Part shown: in pieces, positions 5,571 through 7,006 of the stretch
How the letters are laid out: the number at the start of each line of letters is the position of its first letter
Position numbering within the stretch: the first letter of the stretch is position 1
Assembly: GCA_021809225.1 (NCBI GenBank)
Contig: JAKBAL010000120.1
Location: 1-7,006, forward strand
Reading direction: 5' to 3'
Length of the DNA stretch: 7,006 nucleotides
From: Pseudomonadota bacterium
Lineage (GTDB): Bacteria; Pseudomonadota; Alphaproteobacteria; UBA9655
Translations under genes and position numbers: made by a program
The notes under the pieces: model-generated
Seen by the model: the letters and a program-made list of their open reading frames with translations, nothing else
What the model was told of the DNA's origin: nothing
The model's database searches: none

Positions 5571-7006
5571 ATGTCGTTCGAAAATTATAAATATAAAATG
5601 TTTTTTACTCTCACGGTTCTATTTCTCGGCGTGTGGTCAAATCCCTCCATTTCCATGGAAGACGATCCGGAAGAGATAAGAAATAACTCAAACCGTATTT
5701 TAAAACAAACTGTACCAGCTTCAAAGCAAGTGGACCCAGCCTTCTTAGCAACAGAGAATATATCTTCCGCTTGTAATAAGTTTTCAGAGTTACTCAAAGG
5801 AAAAATTTCTGAAAAAGAAAATGTTAGGGATCTTGATGGTCTCCTCAATTTTTTGAAAAAAGAATCGGCGGAACCCCAATATGCAACGCATTTTAGAGAG
5901 CTAATACAAGAGAAAAATAAAAGTGTCTCTTTTGAGAGAGAAGGAGATCTTGAGGCAGATTTTTTCTTCATGAGTATGACGGATAATTTATTCATTCCCT
6001 CTGATTTTGACAAACCAGAAGAAGTAAGAGAAATTATAATCCTTATGATGAATTACAAAGAGCTAATTTGTAATCGTCAGCTAGAGAAAAATAACTTATG
6101 CGTCGAGGCTAATCCTCTTCTTGAAAGCGAAGAAAGTCTTCATAATGACCCGCTTCCCTTGCCTAACGACACGAATGGCAAAACATCAAGGCTTATTAAG
6201 CTATTACGTACATTTTCAGAAGGTAGTGCTAGAGATTCTATCGCCCAGAATTTTTCTAGAGGCATACTCGACCTAGATGCTAGAAAGCAAGAGGATATTC
6301 TTAAGGAAATACACATCGAACTTCCTGATGAAGAGATAGAAGGTATCTTCAAAAAGCATGGTATTGTTCAGTTGCGTCCTGTAAATAGAACCAAACTTCT
6401 CATTGGATGCGGTAATCGTCCAACAGCTGCGACGACGAACATGCGAGAAGAAAATACGCTGAAATACCATTTCCATGAAGAGTATGTAACAATTAATCCT
6501 GATATACTATTTAATCCTACTCTTGTAGCATATTGGGGAGAACCAAATATTGACACTTTCTTAAAGGCAACTCCTGTGAGTTTCGATGAAATCTACATTG
6601 AGGGAGTTTTTGTTAGCTTCTCACCTGAACGGTTGGGTATTTTTGAGTCCCTTTTACAAAAGGATGGCGTTCTTCACTCACGTGATGGAGAACTATTAAC
6701 ACTTCTCAACGGAACAACCGAATACACTCTCCTAGAGGACATAAATTTCCCTCTAACCGTAAATATTAACCAAGATATTATTAATAATATACGAGAGAAA
6801 ATGAAAGTTTCTCTATTTAAAAAGAAAATTACTCACACGGATTTCTTTCTTAATGTTAATGAAGGGAATAAACAGGATAACCCTTTACAATTTTTGGTCG
6901 ACCTAGTGCCTGAAAATCTTTTTCAAGCGCTTGGCAGTAATTTAAATTTGTTACAAGTAGTCGTGGTAGCAACCATGTTGGGTATAGCACTCCTTAAAAT
7001 CCCAGT
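5571..7006 (+). CDS. Uncharacterised exported protein with a methyltransferase-like Rossmann segment, 3' end beyond the window
   Basis: Open from ATG 5571 to the right edge (478 codons, no stop). AGGA lies 7 bases upstream, which favours this start over the internal ATG at 5598. Residues 1-28 look like a Sec signal peptide: a short Lys-containing start, hydrophobic MFFTLTVLFLGVW, then SNPSIS before acidic MEDDPEE. Residues 30 to about 270 are charged and probably helical; I do not recognise them. Residues 274-368 resemble a class I methyltransferase core: TKLLIGCGNRP (274-284, motif I pattern), EYVTINPD then NPTLVAYWGEP (304-325, second strand region), FDEIYIEGVF (338-347) and ESLLQKDGVL (359-368, like the LLxxGGxL strand). 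The acidic residue normally ending strand 2 appears to be Asn309. Residues about 457-478 are hydrophobic (LLQVVVVATMLGIALL), possibly a membrane segment. The gene looks more AT-rich than glmU. The function is unknown; the methyltransferase resemblance is by motif only. Confidence 0.8.
   Translation, partial: MSFENYKYKMFFTLTVLFLGVWSNPSISMEDDPEEIRNNSNRILKQTVPASKQVDPAFLATENISSACNKFSELLKGKISEKENVRDLDGLLNFLKKESAEPQYATHFRELIQEKNKSVSFEREGDLEADFFFMSMTDNLFIPSDFDKPEEVREIIILMMNYKELICNRQLEKNNLCVEANPLLESEESLHNDPLPLPNDTNGKTSRLIKLLRTFSEGSARDSIAQNFSRGILDLDARKQEDILKEIHIELPDEEIEGIFKKHGIVQLRPVNRTKLLIGCGNRPTAATTNMREENTLKYHFHEEYVTINPDILFNPTLVAYWGEPNIDTFLKATPVSFDEIYIEGVFVSFSPERLGIFESLLQKDGVLHSRDGELLTLLNGTTEYTLLEDINFPLTVNINQDIINNIREKMKVSLFKKKITHTDFFLNVNEGNKQDNPLQFLVDLVPENLFQALGSNLNLLQVVVVATMLGIALLKIP

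Noticed and set aside
5598..5600. Alternative start of the exported protein at the internal ATG
   Set aside because: It has no ribosome-binding site, whereas ATG 5571 has AGGA 7 bases upstream, and starting at 5598 would remove the charged start of the signal peptide.
5585..6013. A 142-codon minus-strand open frame opposite the start of the exported-protein gene
   Set aside because: The plus-strand frame has a promoter, ribosome-binding site, signal peptide and far greater length; the minus frame is Ser/Lys-rich noise typical of an antisense reading.
3032..7006. Functional pairing of secB with the exported protein as one secretion module
   Set aside because: They are separated by about 2 kb containing a transporter, two tRNAs and a pseudogene, and each has its own likely promoter. 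SecB is a general chaperone, so proximity means little.

Overview
The window looks like chromosomal DNA from a moderately AT-rich Gram-negative bacterium, most likely an alphaproteobacterium. SecB and the tRNA-Arg(UCU) read as alphaproteobacterial. A decayed leucine-rich-repeat-like gene and an exported protein of unknown function suggest a host-associated lineage such as Holosporales or Rickettsiales. The taxonomic call is an inference from recalled family sequences, not from a search.

Positions 1-2881 (minus strand) hold a two-gene amino-sugar operon. glmU is complete and is followed after 3 bases by glmS, which runs off the left edge lacking roughly the last 95 codons. GlmS makes glucosamine-6-phosphate from fructose-6-phosphate and glutamine. 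GlmU acetylates glucosamine-1-phosphate and uridylylates it to UDP-GlcNAc, the precursor of peptidoglycan and lipid A. The intermediate GlmM step is not encoded here. The glmU leader contains a 7-bp inverted repeat, one arm of which covers the likely ribosome-binding site.

Positions 2882-4534: a 150-base divergent intergenic region separates glmU from secB (plus strand; export chaperone), followed by a ten-helix EamA/DMT-type transporter of unknown substrate.

Positions 4535-5379: tRNA-Lys(UUU) and tRNA-Arg(UCU), both plus strand with encoded CCA, are separated by about 650 bases without an intact gene. That interval contains a frameshifted, 5'-truncated LRR-like pseudogene on the minus strand and, just after tRNA-Lys, a short GGGTATRCC repeat that could be a remnant of an integrated element.

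Positions 5380-7006: after a hairpin that resembles a tRNA 3' end, a good promoter and ribosome-binding site lead into a long plus-strand gene running off the right edge (478 codons present). It encodes a signal peptide, an unrecognised helical region, a class I methyltransferase-like Rossmann segment in which the usual acidic cofactor residue appears to be Asn, and a hydrophobic segment at the cut end. This is the least ordinary gene in the window. The left half is housekeeping; the accessory character begins after tRNA-Lys.
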